DNA from: Achromobacter pulmonis
GTDB lineage: Bacteria > Pseudomonadota > Gammaproteobacteria > Burkholderiales > Burkholderiaceae_B
Direction of reading: 5' to 3'
Length of the DNA: 64,000 nt
Assembly: GCF_902859765.1 (NCBI RefSeq)
Contig: NZ_CADIJV010000023.1
Location: 1-64,000, forward strand
Shown here: positions 51,511 to 59,914 of the stretch, in pieces
Numbering within the stretch: the stretch's first letter is position 1
Layout of the letters: each line of letters opens with the position of its first letter
Notes under the pieces: generated by a model
The model's input: only the letters and a program-made list of their open reading frames with translations
What the model was told of the DNA's origin: nothing
The model's database searches: none
Position numbers and translations under genes: made by a program

Positions 51511-52563
51511 ATGCATATCCAATTCCGGTCCGAGCCCCTGGGGCAACAAGTGCTGGCCAAACCGCTGCCCGTGGACGCGGTCTGGCGCACAGCCGCCGCC
51601 AACGTGCCCTACGACGCCTGCGTCACCTGCGTCATTCCCTGCCTCAACGAATGCGAGAACCTGCGCGTGCTGCTGCCGCTGCTGCGCAGCCGCCTGGCGG
51701 CCCTGTGCACCGGCTGGGAGATCATCGTCGCCGATGACGGAAGCACCGACGGCACCGAGGCGCTGATGGCCGAATGGTCGCAATATGACGGGTTCCGCTA
51801 CGTGCAGCTGTCGCGCAATTTCGGCAAGGAAGCCGCGCTCAGCGCCGGCCTGGAAAGCGCGACCGGCGATGTCGTCATCTGTTTGGACGCCGACATGCAA
51901 CATCCGCCCGCGCTGATCGAGCAGATGCTGGCGCGCTGGGCCGCCGGAGCCGAAATGGTCTATGCGGTGCGCGAAGGCCGCAACGATGAATCCTGGATCA
52001 AGCGTACCGGCGCCCGCTGGTTCTACAAATTGCTCAGCGGCGCCAGGGGCGTGGATGTGCCGGCCCACGCCGGCGATTTCCGCCTGATGAGCCGCAACGT
52101 GGTCGATGCGCTGAACGCGCTGCCCGAACGCACCCGCTTCATGAAAGGCCTATATGCCTGGGTCGGCTTCAAGGGCGAAGCGCTGCCCTACATGCCCGAC
52201 GAGCGAATGCATGGCGACAGCCGCTTCGGCGGCATGCGCCTGGCGCGGCTGGCGCTGGACGGCCTGACCGCATTCACCACCTGGCCGCTGCGCCTGGTCA
52301 GTCTGGTCGGCGTGCTGTTCGCGGTGGTGGCGATGGCCTATGCCACCTTCCTGGTGGTCGACTATCTGGTGTCGGGCAATCCCGTGTCAGGCTGGACCAC
52401 GATCGTCACCGCCGTCCTGTTCTTCGCCGGCGTCAACCTGATCTCGCTGGGCGTGGTGGGCGAATACGTCGCCCGCATCTTCGACGAGGTCAAGGGACGG
52501 CCGCTATTCGTGGTGCGTCGCCGCCAAGGGCAGGCCGCCCGTAACGGCAAGGTACCGCACTGA
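51511..52563 (+). CDS. lgmA: Undecaprenyl-phosphate glycosyltransferase, probable LgmA
   Basis: 350 residues, GT2 family of the ArnC/GtrB type: catalytic domain VTCVIPCLNECENLRVLLPL with DDGSTDG and DADMQHPP, then two C-terminal membrane helices (LVSLVGVLFAVVAMAYATFL and TIVTAVLFFAGVNLISLGVV) and a cytoplasmic tail. In Bordetella, LgmA puts an amino sugar on undecaprenyl phosphate for glucosamine modification of lipid A. The set here (GT2, GT39/ArnT-like, small flippase, deacetylase) matches lgmA/B/D/C. ATG at 51511; a TTG at 51499 is possible. Its stop overlaps the lgmB start (TGATG). Confidence 0.8.
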   Translation: MHIQFRSEPLGQQVLAKPLPVDAVWRTAAANVPYDACVTCVIPCLNECENLRVLLPLLRSRLAALCTGWEIIVADDGSTDGTEALMAEWSQYDGFRYVQLSRNFGKEAALSAGLESATGDVVICLDADMQHPPALIEQMLARWAAGAEMVYAVREGRNDESWIKRTGARWFYKLLSGARGVDVPAHAGDFRLMSRNVVDALNALPERTRFMKGLYAWVGFKGEALPYMPDERMHGDSRFGGMRLARLALDGLTAFTTWPLRLVSLVGVLFAVVAMAYATFLVVDYLVSGNPVSGWTTIVTAVLFFAGVNLISLGVVGEYVARIFDEVKGRPLFVVRRRQGQAARNGKVPH

Positions 52564-54153
52564 TGGCCGCCGTCAAGCAAGACCCGGCGCGTTCCAACTG
52601 GATCCCGCCGGCGGGCGGATTGCTGCTCGCCATCGGCTTCTGGCTGGCCTTTCTGGCCTGGGTGCGGCCCCTGACGCTGCCCGACGAGGGCCGCTACGCC
52701 GGTGTCGCCTGGGACATGCTGCGCAGCGGCTCGCACATGGTGCCGTTGCTCGACGGCATGCCTTACTTCCACAAGCCGCCGCTCTATTACTGGCTCACCG
52801 AATTGTCGTTCAGCGTGTTCGGCGTGCATCCGTGGGCCGCGCGCCTGCCGTCGTTGCTGGTTGCCTGGGCCGCGCTGGCCGCGCTGTATGGCTTCGTGCG
52901 GCGCTATCGGGATGCCGCCACCGCCACGCTGACCGCGCTGGTGCTGGCCACCATGCCTTTTTTCTACGGCGGCGCGCAGTTCGCCAACCTGGACATGCTG
53001 GTGGCCGGCATGATCACGCTGTGCGTGCTGGCCGCGGCCGATGCGGTGTTGCGCCTGGAGCGCGGCCAGGCCTACCGCTGGATGTCGTTGGCCGCCGCGG
53101 CGCTGGCCGGCCTGGCGGTGCTGGCCAAGGGGCTCATCGGCCTGGTGCTGCCCGGCGCCATCCTGTTCATCTGGCTGGTATGGGGCCGTCGCTGGCGTGC
53201 CCTGGCCGCGCTGCTGTGGCCGCCGGCGCTGCTGGTGTTCGCGGCCGTGGCCGTGCCGTGGTTCGTGCTCATGCAGATCCGTTACCCCGGCTTCTACGAC
53301 TACTTCTTCGTCTACCAGCATTTCCAGCGCTTCGCCGCCAGCGGTTTCAACAACGCCCAGCCGTTCTGGTTCTACCTGCCCGTGGTGGTGGGTCTGAGCC
53401 TGCCCTGGTCGCTGTGGGGCGGGGGGGCTGCTGCGCAAGGCCTTCTGGGGCGACGGTCCGCAGCGCGACCTGCGGCGCCTGGCGCTGATCTGGTGCGTGG
53501 TGGTGGTGGGCTTTTTCTCGCTGCCGCATTCCAAGCTGATCGGTTATGTGGTGCCGGCGCTGCCGCCCCTGGCGTTCCTGCTGGCTGAAGTGATCGCCGC
53601 CGCCGGGCGCCAGAAGTCCGACGCGCTGTTTTCGCGCCTGGTGCGGATTTGCGCTGGCGTGGGCGCTGGCATCTGCGTGGTGGCCATTGGCATCGCCGCC
53701 CACAGCGCCCGGGGCAGCGCGGGACCGCTGGCCGCCGTGATCCGGCCGCTGGCCCAGCCAGGCGATACCTATGTCTCGCTGCACACCTACCCGTTCGACC
53801 TGGCGTTGTATGCCCAGGCGCCCAAGCCGAGCTGGGTGGTGGACGACTGGCTCAATCCGGAAGTGCCGGTGCGCGACAACTGGCGCAAGGAGCTCTATGA
53901 CGCGGCCAAGTTCGAGCCCGCGGTCGGCAAGCAGGTCCTGGTCAGCTCGGATGAATTCCATGCCCGCCTGTGCGCGGCGCCCGACGGCGCCCGCTACTGG
54001 GTCTGGGGCACCCGGTCGGATTCGGGCAATTACCGCGCGCTGGCCGGCCTGGAGCCGGTGGCGACCAGTGTGAAATACGTGATGTGGCTGGTGGTGTCGG
54101 ATGCCGCCTTCAAGCAGCGGACTTGTGGCGGAACGCCCAAAGCCGGCTCGTGA
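52563..54153 (+). pseudogene. lgmB: ArnT-like lipid A glycosyltransferase, probable LgmB, frameshifted at a G7 tract
   Basis: GT39/ArnT-type membrane glycosyltransferase, about 529 residues when joined. The first 288 residues read normally (LPDEGRYAGVAWDMLRSGSH, the conserved first periplasmic loop with the acidic pair; then FHKPPLYYWLTELSFSVFG) and the frame breaks at seven Gs (53421-53427). It continues in another frame with helices FFSLPHSKLIGYVVPALPPL and a C-terminal periplasmic domain to 54153. Removing one G gives WGGGLLRKAFWGDG and an intact protein. As written the protein ends at 341 residues and loses its C-terminal third. LgmB transfers glucosamine to lipid A phosphates in Bordetella. 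The end overlaps the convergent lgmD-like gene by 44 bases. Confidence 0.82.
53421..53427 (+). repeat. G7 homopolymer at the lgmB frame break
   Basis: Seven Gs; six would be in frame. The third coding G-run of seven or more in the window, and the third that coincides with a broken frame. Confidence 0.9.
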
Positions 54154-54505
54154 TGAAGGTGGCGAACGCCAGCACGATCAGGATGAGGGCCAGCAGGATG
54201 TCATAGCGAACCGCCGTTACCCGCAGCAACCAGGCGTACGCGGATTCATTGATGATGAAGCCTGCGGCTGAAATGAAGAAGAAACGGCGGGCTGCTATGG
54301 TCCAGGGTGTTTTCGAATGTCTGAACGTGAGCCGGTAGTGTCCGCTGAAGGAAACGACGAACGCCACCAGCCAGCCGACCAGGTTGGCCAGCAACGGGGC
54401 GGCGCCGAAGGCTTCCACGCAGGTGACGGCGACGCCCCAGTGTGTGGCGGCCGCTGCGCATCCGACGGCGATGAACAGGATGACTTGCTGGACCAGGGCG
54501 CGCAT
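54110..54505 (-). CDS. lgmD: GtrA-like small flippase, probable LgmD
   Basis: 131 residues with four membrane helices of the GtrA family (QVILFIAVGCAAAATHWGVA, LLANLVGWLVAFVVSFSGHY, FFFISAAGFIINESAYAWLL, ILLALILIVLAFATFITSRL). GtrA-type proteins are thought to flip the lipid-linked sugar to the periplasm. Convergent with lgmB and divergent from the deacetylase gene. In B. pertussis I recall four lgm genes together; here this one is inverted between lgmB and lgmC. Confidence 0.72.
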   Translation of the reverse strand: MRALVQQVILFIAVGCAAAATHWGVAVTCVEAFGAAPLLANLVGWLVAFVVSFSGHYRLTFRHSKTPWTIAARRFFFISAAGFIINESAYAWLLRVTAVRYDILLALILIVLAFATFITSRLWAFRHKSAA

Positions 54506-54541
54506 GTGGGGCGTGTCGACGAAGAAATGCGGGGAGAGGAT

Positions 54542-55420
54542 TTGACCAAACGCATAGTGGTTTGCGGTGATGATTTTGGCATGAATGGCGACATTGATGA
54601 AGGCATGATCACGCTCGCCGCGATGGGCCGTTTGAGCGCGGTCAGTTGCCTGTCGCTGGGCCCGACCTTTCTGGCCAATGCCCCTCGGCTGGCGGCGCAG
54701 GACGCCGACCTCGGCCTGCATGTGAACTTCACCGAACCCCTTGGCGGCGGCGCCGATGCCGACCTGCCTTCGCTGCCGCGCCTGATCCTGCGCGCCTATG
54801 CCCGGCGCCTGCCGGTGGACTGGATCGACCGGCACCTGGCGCGCCAGTTCGACGCTTTCGAAGCCGCTTTCGGCCGCGCGCCCGATTATGTCGATGGCCA
54901 CCAGCATGTGCATCAGTTGCCGGTGATCCGTGAGCGCCTGTTGGCCTTGCTCAAGCAACGCTACGGGGGCCGCATGCCCTGGTTGCGCCATACCGCGCCC
55001 GGCATGCTTTGCGGCATTCCGTTGAAGGAATCGATCAAGGCCCGCGTCATCGGGGCGCTGGGCGCGGCCGCGCTGGCCCGCAGCGCCCGTCGCGAAGGCC
55101 TGCGCACCAATCGCCGCCTGCTGGGCGTCTATGACTTCGAGGGTGGCAAGCGGCGCTATGCCGATCTGTTGCAGAACTGGCTGTTCAATGCCCGCGATTG
55201 CGATCTGCTGATGTGCCATCCGGCCAAGGATAGTCACGGCGACAGCGCCATGGCGCGCCAGCGCCGCGCCGAATACGAGGTGCTGGCCTGCCCCAAGCTG
55301 GGCGATTGGCTGGCGGCCAACGGCGTGCGTATCACGCGCCTGCCGCTGGACGCGCGCGCGGCGCCCACCAGCGGCCGATGCGCCGCGCGCGGCGGCGCGC
55401 TCCTCGGCGGACCTCGCTAG
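54542..55420 (+). CDS. lgmC: YdjC/ChbG-type carbohydrate deacetylase, probable LgmC
   Basis: 292 residues from TTG at 54542, with a strong GGGGAGAGGA just upstream and family motif IVVCGDDFGMNGDIDEGMI starting at codon 4; no ATG fits. Metal-binding residues of the YdjC family are present: DDFG, LHVNFTEP and DGHQHVHQLP. In the lgm pathway the lipid-linked GlcNAc would be deacetylated to GlcN before transfer. HpnK of hopanoid synthesis is a related alternative, but the neighbours favour LgmC. Overlaps the convergent LysR gene by four bases. Confidence 0.78.
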   Translation: MTKRIVVCGDDFGMNGDIDEGMITLAAMGRLSAVSCLSLGPTFLANAPRLAAQDADLGLHVNFTEPLGGGADADLPSLPRLILRAYARRLPVDWIDRHLARQFDAFEAAFGRAPDYVDGHQHVHQLPVIRERLLALLKQRYGGRMPWLRHTAPGMLCGIPLKESIKARVIGALGAAALARSARREGLRTNRRLLGVYDFEGGKRRYADLLQNWLFNARDCDLLMCHPAKDSHGDSAMARQRRAEYEVLACPKLGDWLAANGVRITRLPLDARAAPTSGRCAARGGALLGGPR

Positions 55421-56283
55421 GCCTGGGTCAGGTTCTGCAGCAGCCAGGCGCCGGCCGGTCCCAACGGCCGGCGGGTCGACCAGACCGCGTCCACCCGGAT
55501 CTGGCGCGGCCAGCCCGGCACCGTCAGTTCCACCAGTTGGCCGCCACCGAAGCGTTGCAGCATCCAGCGTGGCAGCTCGGTCCAGCCGAACCCCAGGGTG
55601 GCCATTTCCAGCAGCATCAGGTAGCCCGGCGCCGACCAGGTCGAATGCGATGGGGCGTTCTCCCGGTCATCCAGTTCGTAGGTGCTCAGGCGCAGTTCGC
55701 GTGCGCGCGTCAGATGGTCCTCGGTCACCGCCGGCAATGCCGCCAGCGGATGGCCACGGCCCACGCACAACACGATTTCCGACGCCTCGCGCAGTGTCGC
55801 GCGGGCCATGTCGGGAGGATAGCTGTCCTGCGCCGCCATCAGCCCCAGGTGGGCGCGGCCTTGCTGCACCAGCGCCACCACATCCTCGTATTCCGCGATC
55901 AGGCACTCGAAGCGCAGCGTCGGATAGCGCTGGTCGATCTGGCCGAGCATGGTCTCGAAGGTCTCCGACTGAAATGTGTCCGACAGCACGACGGTCAGGC
56001 GCGGTTCCAGGCCGGCCGAGAGTTGGCTGGCGCTGCGGTTCAGGCGGTCATTGGCCGCCAATACCTGTAAGGCCTGGTGCAGCAGCACCTGGCCGGCCTC
56101 GGTCAGGGTGGGCTGGCGCTGGCTGCGGTCGAACAAGGTCACGTTCAGGTCGACCTCGAGGTTGGCGATGGTCTCGCTGACGGTGGACTGGCTCTTGCCC
56201 AGCTTGCGGGCCGCGGCCGAAAACGTGCCTTCGGCGGCCACCTGGGCAAAGGTGGCCAGGGATTCCAGGGAATGGCGCATCAT
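55417..56283 (-). CDS. LysR-family regulator, likely controlling the divergent PACE pump
   Basis: 288 residues. N-terminal wHTH (LESLATFAQVAAEGTFSAAA, then SQSTVSETIANLEVDLNVTL) and a LysR effector domain. Divergent from the PACE-family efflux gene with a 110-base spacer that holds a perfect palindrome; AceR, the LysR regulator of aceI in Acinetobacter, has the same arrangement. Inducer unknown. Confidence 0.88.
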   Translation of the reverse strand: MMRHSLESLATFAQVAAEGTFSAAARKLGKSQSTVSETIANLEVDLNVTLFDRSQRQPTLTEAGQVLLHQALQVLAANDRLNRSASQLSAGLEPRLTVVLSDTFQSETFETMLGQIDQRYPTLRFECLIAEYEDVVALVQQGRAHLGLMAAQDSYPPDMARATLREASEIVLCVGRGHPLAALPAVTEDHLTRARELRLSTYELDDRENAPSHSTWSAPGYLMLLEMATLGFGWTELPRWMLQRFGGGQLVELTVPGWPRQIRVDAVWSTRRPLGPAGAWLLQNLTQA

Positions 56284-56301
56284 GGGCTGCCTGCGGTTGG
56301 T

Positions 56302-56316
56302 ATCGGAATTTCCGAT
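56302..56316. promoter_or_regulatory. Palindrome between the LysR gene and the PACE gene
   Basis: ATCGGAA-T-TTCCGAT, perfect 7-bp arms, 19 bases from the LysR ATG. Shape and place fit a LysR box (T-N11-A). A partial copy (CGGAAATATCG) follows at about 56337. Confidence 0.6.
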
Positions 56317-56393
56317 GGATTCTATCTTTATCGTACCGGAAATATCGTCGAAAATCGCCGTGTTCCCGAAGCAACCGACCTTAGAGGTGGGTC

Positions 56394-56858
56394 ATGACGC
56401 AAGCCAAGAAAACCATCAAAGAGCGCTTTTTCCACGCTTTTCTGTTCGAAATCCTCGCCATCGGCCTGTGCGCGCCGGTCGCGGCCTGGGCCATGGGCAA
56501 ATCGCTGTTCGAAATGGGCGTGCTGACCGCGGTGATCGCCTGGATCGCGCTGGTCTGGAACATGATCTACAACGCCGCCTTCGATCGCCTCGAAAATCGC
56601 CTGGGCATCACCCGCAACCTGCGGGTGCGCGTGATCCATGCCTTCGGCTTCGAACTGGGGCTGATCCTCATCGTGATTCCGCTGGCCGCCTGGTGGCTCG
56701 ACATCAGCCTGTGGCAGGCCTTCGTGCTGGATATCGCGCTGGTGCTGTTCTACCTGCCGTACGCCTTTTTCTACAACCTGGGTTACGACCGCGCCCGGCC
56801 GCGTGTCATGGCGTGGCTGGCGCGTCGCGCCGACGCTCAGCCGGTCTTGCGCGGATAG
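56394..56858 (+). CDS. PACE-family efflux transporter (AceI type)
   Basis: 154 residues with four helices in two tandem halves (FFHAFLFEILAIGLCAPVAAW, then LTAVIAWIALVWNMIYNAAFD; RVIHAFGFELGLILIVIPLAA, then IALVLFYLPYAFFYNLGYDR). The repeated pattern R-hydrophobic-H-A-F/L-F-E and W/F-N-x-x-Y-D/N is the PACE signature. Exports cationic biocides such as chlorhexidine and possibly short polyamines. Overlaps the convergent hydrolase gene by 22 bases. Confidence 0.9.
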   Translation: MTQAKKTIKERFFHAFLFEILAIGLCAPVAAWAMGKSLFEMGVLTAVIAWIALVWNMIYNAAFDRLENRLGITRNLRVRVIHAFGFELGLILIVIPLAAWWLDISLWQAFVLDIALVLFYLPYAFFYNLGYDRARPRVMAWLARRADAQPVLRG

Positions 56859-57724
56859 GCACGGCTGGCGTCGCGCATGAACGCCTGCACGGCGTCATCG
56901 TATTGTTGGCCGCTGCGGAACGCGCCCGAATGGGAAGCGCCCTCGATCTTGACCAGCCGCTTGAGTTCAGGCGGCACGCCGCGCGCGGCGGCATACAGCG
57001 CATCGCTCATGGTATGCGGCACCACGCGGTCGGCCGTGCCGTGCAGGAACAGCATTGGTGTATGCAGTTGCGCCAGCGTCTGCACCGAGTCGAACGGTTG
57101 CGTGACCAGCAGGCTGGCGCCCGGTACGCGACCCCACTTCATGGTCGCCAGCATGTCGCTGATGCTGGTGAAGCTGGACTCGACGATCAGCCCGGCGAAA
57201 TCCGGCTGTTCCGGGCGCGCCGCCAGTTTGATGGCGATGGCGCCGCCCAGGCTGTGGCCATAGATGAAGCGGCGCGACGGGTCGGGCTGCAACTGCGCCA
57301 GCTCCTTCAGTCCGGCCGTGGCGTCCTCCAGGGCGCTGGCCTCCGAGGGCAGGCGCGGCGTCGATGCGCCAAAGCCGCGGTAGTCGATCGCCAGCACGGA
57401 ATACCCCTTGCGGGTCCAGCCATCGATCCGGAAAGCGCTGCCATTGAGGTTCCAGCGCGCGCCGTGCAGATACAGCACCGTGGGCGCGCCGGCCTTGGGG
57501 CTTTGCCAGTACCAGGCCCGGACCTGCTCGCCATTGGCCAATGCCAGATCGTAGACCCGCGTGCCTTTGGCCGGCTCGCGCCACCAGGTCTGCGGCTCGG
57601 ATTGCGGCGAGAAAATCCTCTGGCGTTGCCAGGAATCCAGTTGCGAGCAGCCGACCACGCTGGCGGCGGCGAGGACGGCGGCGCCGAACAGACGGCGGAC
57701 GGTGGGGCGGGGCAGGGCAGGCAT
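56837..57724 (-). CDS. Alpha/beta-hydrolase lipoprotein
   Basis: 295 residues from ATG 57724. Lipobox-like ASVVGC (Cys26). Alpha/beta-hydrolase core with VLYLHGARWNLNGSAF (oxyanion region), nucleophile Ser in YGHSLGGAIA, Asp in FLHGTADRVVPH and His in IEGASHSG. Resembles the BEM46-like serine peptidase/hydrolase group; substrate unknown. Confidence 0.85.
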   Translation of the reverse strand: MPALPRPTVRRLFGAAVLAAASVVGCSQLDSWQRQRIFSPQSEPQTWWREPAKGTRVYDLALANGEQVRAWYWQSPKAGAPTVLYLHGARWNLNGSAFRIDGWTRKGYSVLAIDYRGFGASTPRLPSEASALEDATAGLKELAQLQPDPSRRFIYGHSLGGAIAIKLAARPEQPDFAGLIVESSFTSISDMLATMKWGRVPGASLLVTQPFDSVQTLAQLHTPMLFLHGTADRVVPHTMSDALYAAARGVPPELKRLVKIEGASHSGAFRSGQQYDDAVQAFMRDASRAYPRKTG

Positions 57725-57795
57725 GAGGGATCGGACCCACGCCGACGGGCGTGGTTGCGCCGCCAGCATACAACGCCAACTGTTGGCCGATCGCT

Positions 57796-58683
57796 TCAAG
57801 CGGTGTCCGGATGCATCTCGCGCGCCAATGCCAGCCAGGCCTGCGCCGCGGGCGACAGGTAGCCGCCACGGCGCCAGACCAGGCCCATCTCCCAGTCGGT
57901 GCGGGCATCGCGCAGCGGCACCAGCGCCACGCCGGCGTGGCGTTCTTCCTCGGCCTTGACGCGGGGCAGGAAGGCCACGCCCAGGCCGGCGCTGACCAGC
58001 GCCACGATGAAGTCGATCTGGCCGCTGCGGGCGGCGATGGCCGGGGCGAAGCCGGCTCGTTGGCAGGCGTCCTGGATGATGCGGTTCAGGGCAAAGCCGG
58101 TCTCGAACAGGATGAAGGGCGAGGCGCGCAATTGTTCCAGGCCGACGCTGGCGGCGCGGGCGTGGGCATGGTCGGCGGGCAGCAGGGCCAGCAGCGGTTC
58201 ACGCGCCACCGGCTGCCAGTCGAAGTTGTCCGAGTCCGGCCGCAGCGACGCGGCCAGTTCGATATCGCCGGCCATGACCATTTCTTCCAGCCGATGGCCG
58301 CCATGTTCCAGCAGGCTGATCTCGATATGGGGGTAGCGGCCGCGAAAGCGCGCGAACATGGGCGCGAACAGGGTGCTGCTGCCCAGGGGCGGCAAGCCCA
58401 ACCGCAGCACGCCCCGCCTGAGGCCGCGCAACTCGTCCAGCTCGGCATACAGGTCGTCGCGCTCGGCCAGCATTTTCAGCGCGCGCCGGTAGACGATTTC
58501 ACCCGCCTCGGTCAGCTGCGGCGGCTGGGCCTGGCGGTCGAGCAGCGGCATGCCGATCTCGTCTTCCAGTTGGCGCACGGCCTTGCTGACAGTGGGCTGG
58601 GTGGCGAAAACGACTTTCGCTGCCTGGGAAAAGCCGCCATGGCGGACGACTTCCACCAGCGCGCGCAGGGGACGCAGCTCCAT
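57796..58683 (-). CDS. LysR-family regulator beside lrgAB
   Basis: 295 residues. wHTH (LRALVEVVRHGGFSQAAKVV, then QPTVSKAVRQLEDEIGMPLL) and a complete effector domain. Divergent from the lrgA/cidA-type gene with a 92-base AT-rich spacer; in other bacteria CidR (LysR) activates cidAB in this layout. Likely controls the two genes next door. Confidence 0.87.
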   Translation of the reverse strand: MELRPLRALVEVVRHGGFSQAAKVVFATQPTVSKAVRQLEDEIGMPLLDRQAQPPQLTEAGEIVYRRALKMLAERDDLYAELDELRGLRRGVLRLGLPPLGSSTLFAPMFARFRGRYPHIEISLLEHGGHRLEEMVMAGDIELAASLRPDSDNFDWQPVAREPLLALLPADHAHARAASVGLEQLRASPFILFETGFALNRIIQDACQRAGFAPAIAARSGQIDFIVALVSAGLGVAFLPRVKAEEERHAGVALVPLRDARTDWEMGLVWRRGGYLSPAAQAWLALAREMHPDTA

Positions 58684-58775
58684 AGTTATGCCTGTTTCGA
58701 ATAGGTAGATTCAACAAATTCATTTTATCTATGGGCTGGTCCGGCGTAAAACGGTGGGGTTCGCTGGAAATTCCC
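58684..58775. promoter_or_regulatory. AT-rich divergent spacer between the LysR gene and lrgA
   Basis: Contains GAAT-AGGTAG-ATTC (58699-58712), a small inverted repeat, and the pair TAGAT/ATCTA spanning 58706-58731. Probable LysR binding region. Confidence 0.4.
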
Positions 58776-59180
58776 ATGTCTCGCCGTCGCTATCGCACCA
58801 TCCTGCGCAGCCTGCTGCGCCGCAGCCGCGCGCTGCAAATTGCTGTTCTCATCCTGTTTTCGCTGCTTGGCCAGGCGCTGGCCCATGCCGCCGGCCTGCC
58901 GATCCCGGGCGGCGTCATTGGCATGGCGCTGGTGCTGGCATTGCTGGCATCGGGCCGGTTGCGGCTGCGCAATATGCGCCGCGGCGCCAGCTGGCTGCTG
59001 GGCGAGATGCTGCTGTTCTTCGTGCCGGCGGTGATGTCGCTGCTGGATCACCGCGAATTCCTGGGCGTGCTGGGGGTCAAGCTGCTGGCCGTGATCCTGC
59101 TGGGCACGGCCCTGGTCATGATCGGCACCGCGCTGACGATCGACCTGTGCTACCGCTGGATGAACCGCCATGCGGGCTGA
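58776..59180 (+). CDS. LrgA/CidA-family holin-like protein
   Basis: 134 residues from ATG 58776 (another in-frame ATG at 58731 would add 15). Four helices with the CidA/LrgA pattern LFSLLGQALAHAAGLPIPGGVIGMAL and LGEMLLFFVPAVMSLLDHREF. Such proteins modulate murein hydrolase export and cell lysis, or organic-acid transport. Overlaps lrgB by 11 bases. Confidence 0.88.
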   Translation: MSRRRYRTILRSLLRRSRALQIAVLILFSLLGQALAHAAGLPIPGGVIGMALVLALLASGRLRLRNMRRGASWLLGEMLLFFVPAVMSLLDHREFLGVLGVKLLAVILLGTALVMIGTALTIDLCYRWMNRHAG

Positions 59181-59862
59181 CTTCAATCTGCTGTTCTGGC
59201 CGCTGGCCACGGTGCTGGCCTATGTGTGCGCGCGCCTGTTCTATCGCCGTTATGCCTATTGGTGGACGTCGACCCTGGTGGTCGCGCCGGCCCTGCTGCT
59301 GTTGCTGGCCTTGCTGTTGCATACCGGCTATCGCGACTACATGTCCGGCTCGCATTGGCTGATGATGATGTTGGGCCCGGTCATCGTCGCCTTTGCCCTG
59401 CCGCTGTACGAGCAGCGCGCGCTGATCCGGCGCTATTGGCCGGTGCTGGTGGCGGGCGTGGCGGTCGGCAGCGCCATTGCCGGCGCCAGCGCCTGGCTGC
59501 TGGGCGGCCTGCTGGACCTGCCGCCCGATCTGCGCTTGAGTCTGTTGCCGCGCTCGGTGGCCACGCCGTTTGCGGTCGCGGTGTCGTCGCACGTCGGTGG
59601 CGTGCCCGACCTGACGGCCGTGTTCGTCATCGTCACGGGCGTATTCGGCGCCGCCATCGGCCAGTTCATGCGCCGCTGGCTGCCGCTGCGCTCGGCTCTG
59701 GCGCGCGGTGCCTTGTTCGGCATGGGCGCGCATGGCGCCGGCACGGCCAAGGCGCGCGAACTGGCGGTCGAAGAGGGCGCGGTGGCGGGGCTGGTGATGG
59801 TGATGGCGGGCCTGTTCAACGTGCTCGTCACGCCCGCCGTAGTGGTAGCGCTGCTGGCCTGA
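59170..59862 (+). CDS. LrgB/CidB-family membrane protein
   Basis: 230 residues, about seven helices. Family motif SLLPRSVATPFAVAVSSHVGG and FGMGAHGAGTAKARELAVEE. Partner of the preceding holin-like protein. A G7 run directly after its stop (59863-59869) is non-coding. Confidence 0.92.
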   Translation: MRADFNLLFWPLATVLAYVCARLFYRRYAYWWTSTLVVAPALLLLLALLLHTGYRDYMSGSHWLMMMLGPVIVAFALPLYEQRALIRRYWPVLVAGVAVGSAIAGASAWLLGGLLDLPPDLRLSLLPRSVATPFAVAVSSHVGGVPDLTAVFVIVTGVFGAAIGQFMRRWLPLRSALARGALFGMGAHGAGTAKARELAVEEGAVAGLVMVMAGLFNVLVTPAVVVALLA

Positions 59863-59914
59863 GGGGGGGCGGCGCGCGCCGTTCAGGCCGGCGGCCGCGC
59901 GTGGGCCGGCTTGC

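Noticed and set aside
59863-59869. G7 run after lrgB
   Set aside because: Directly follows the lrgB stop, so it does not affect any frame. The run at 23221-23227 is likewise outside genes.
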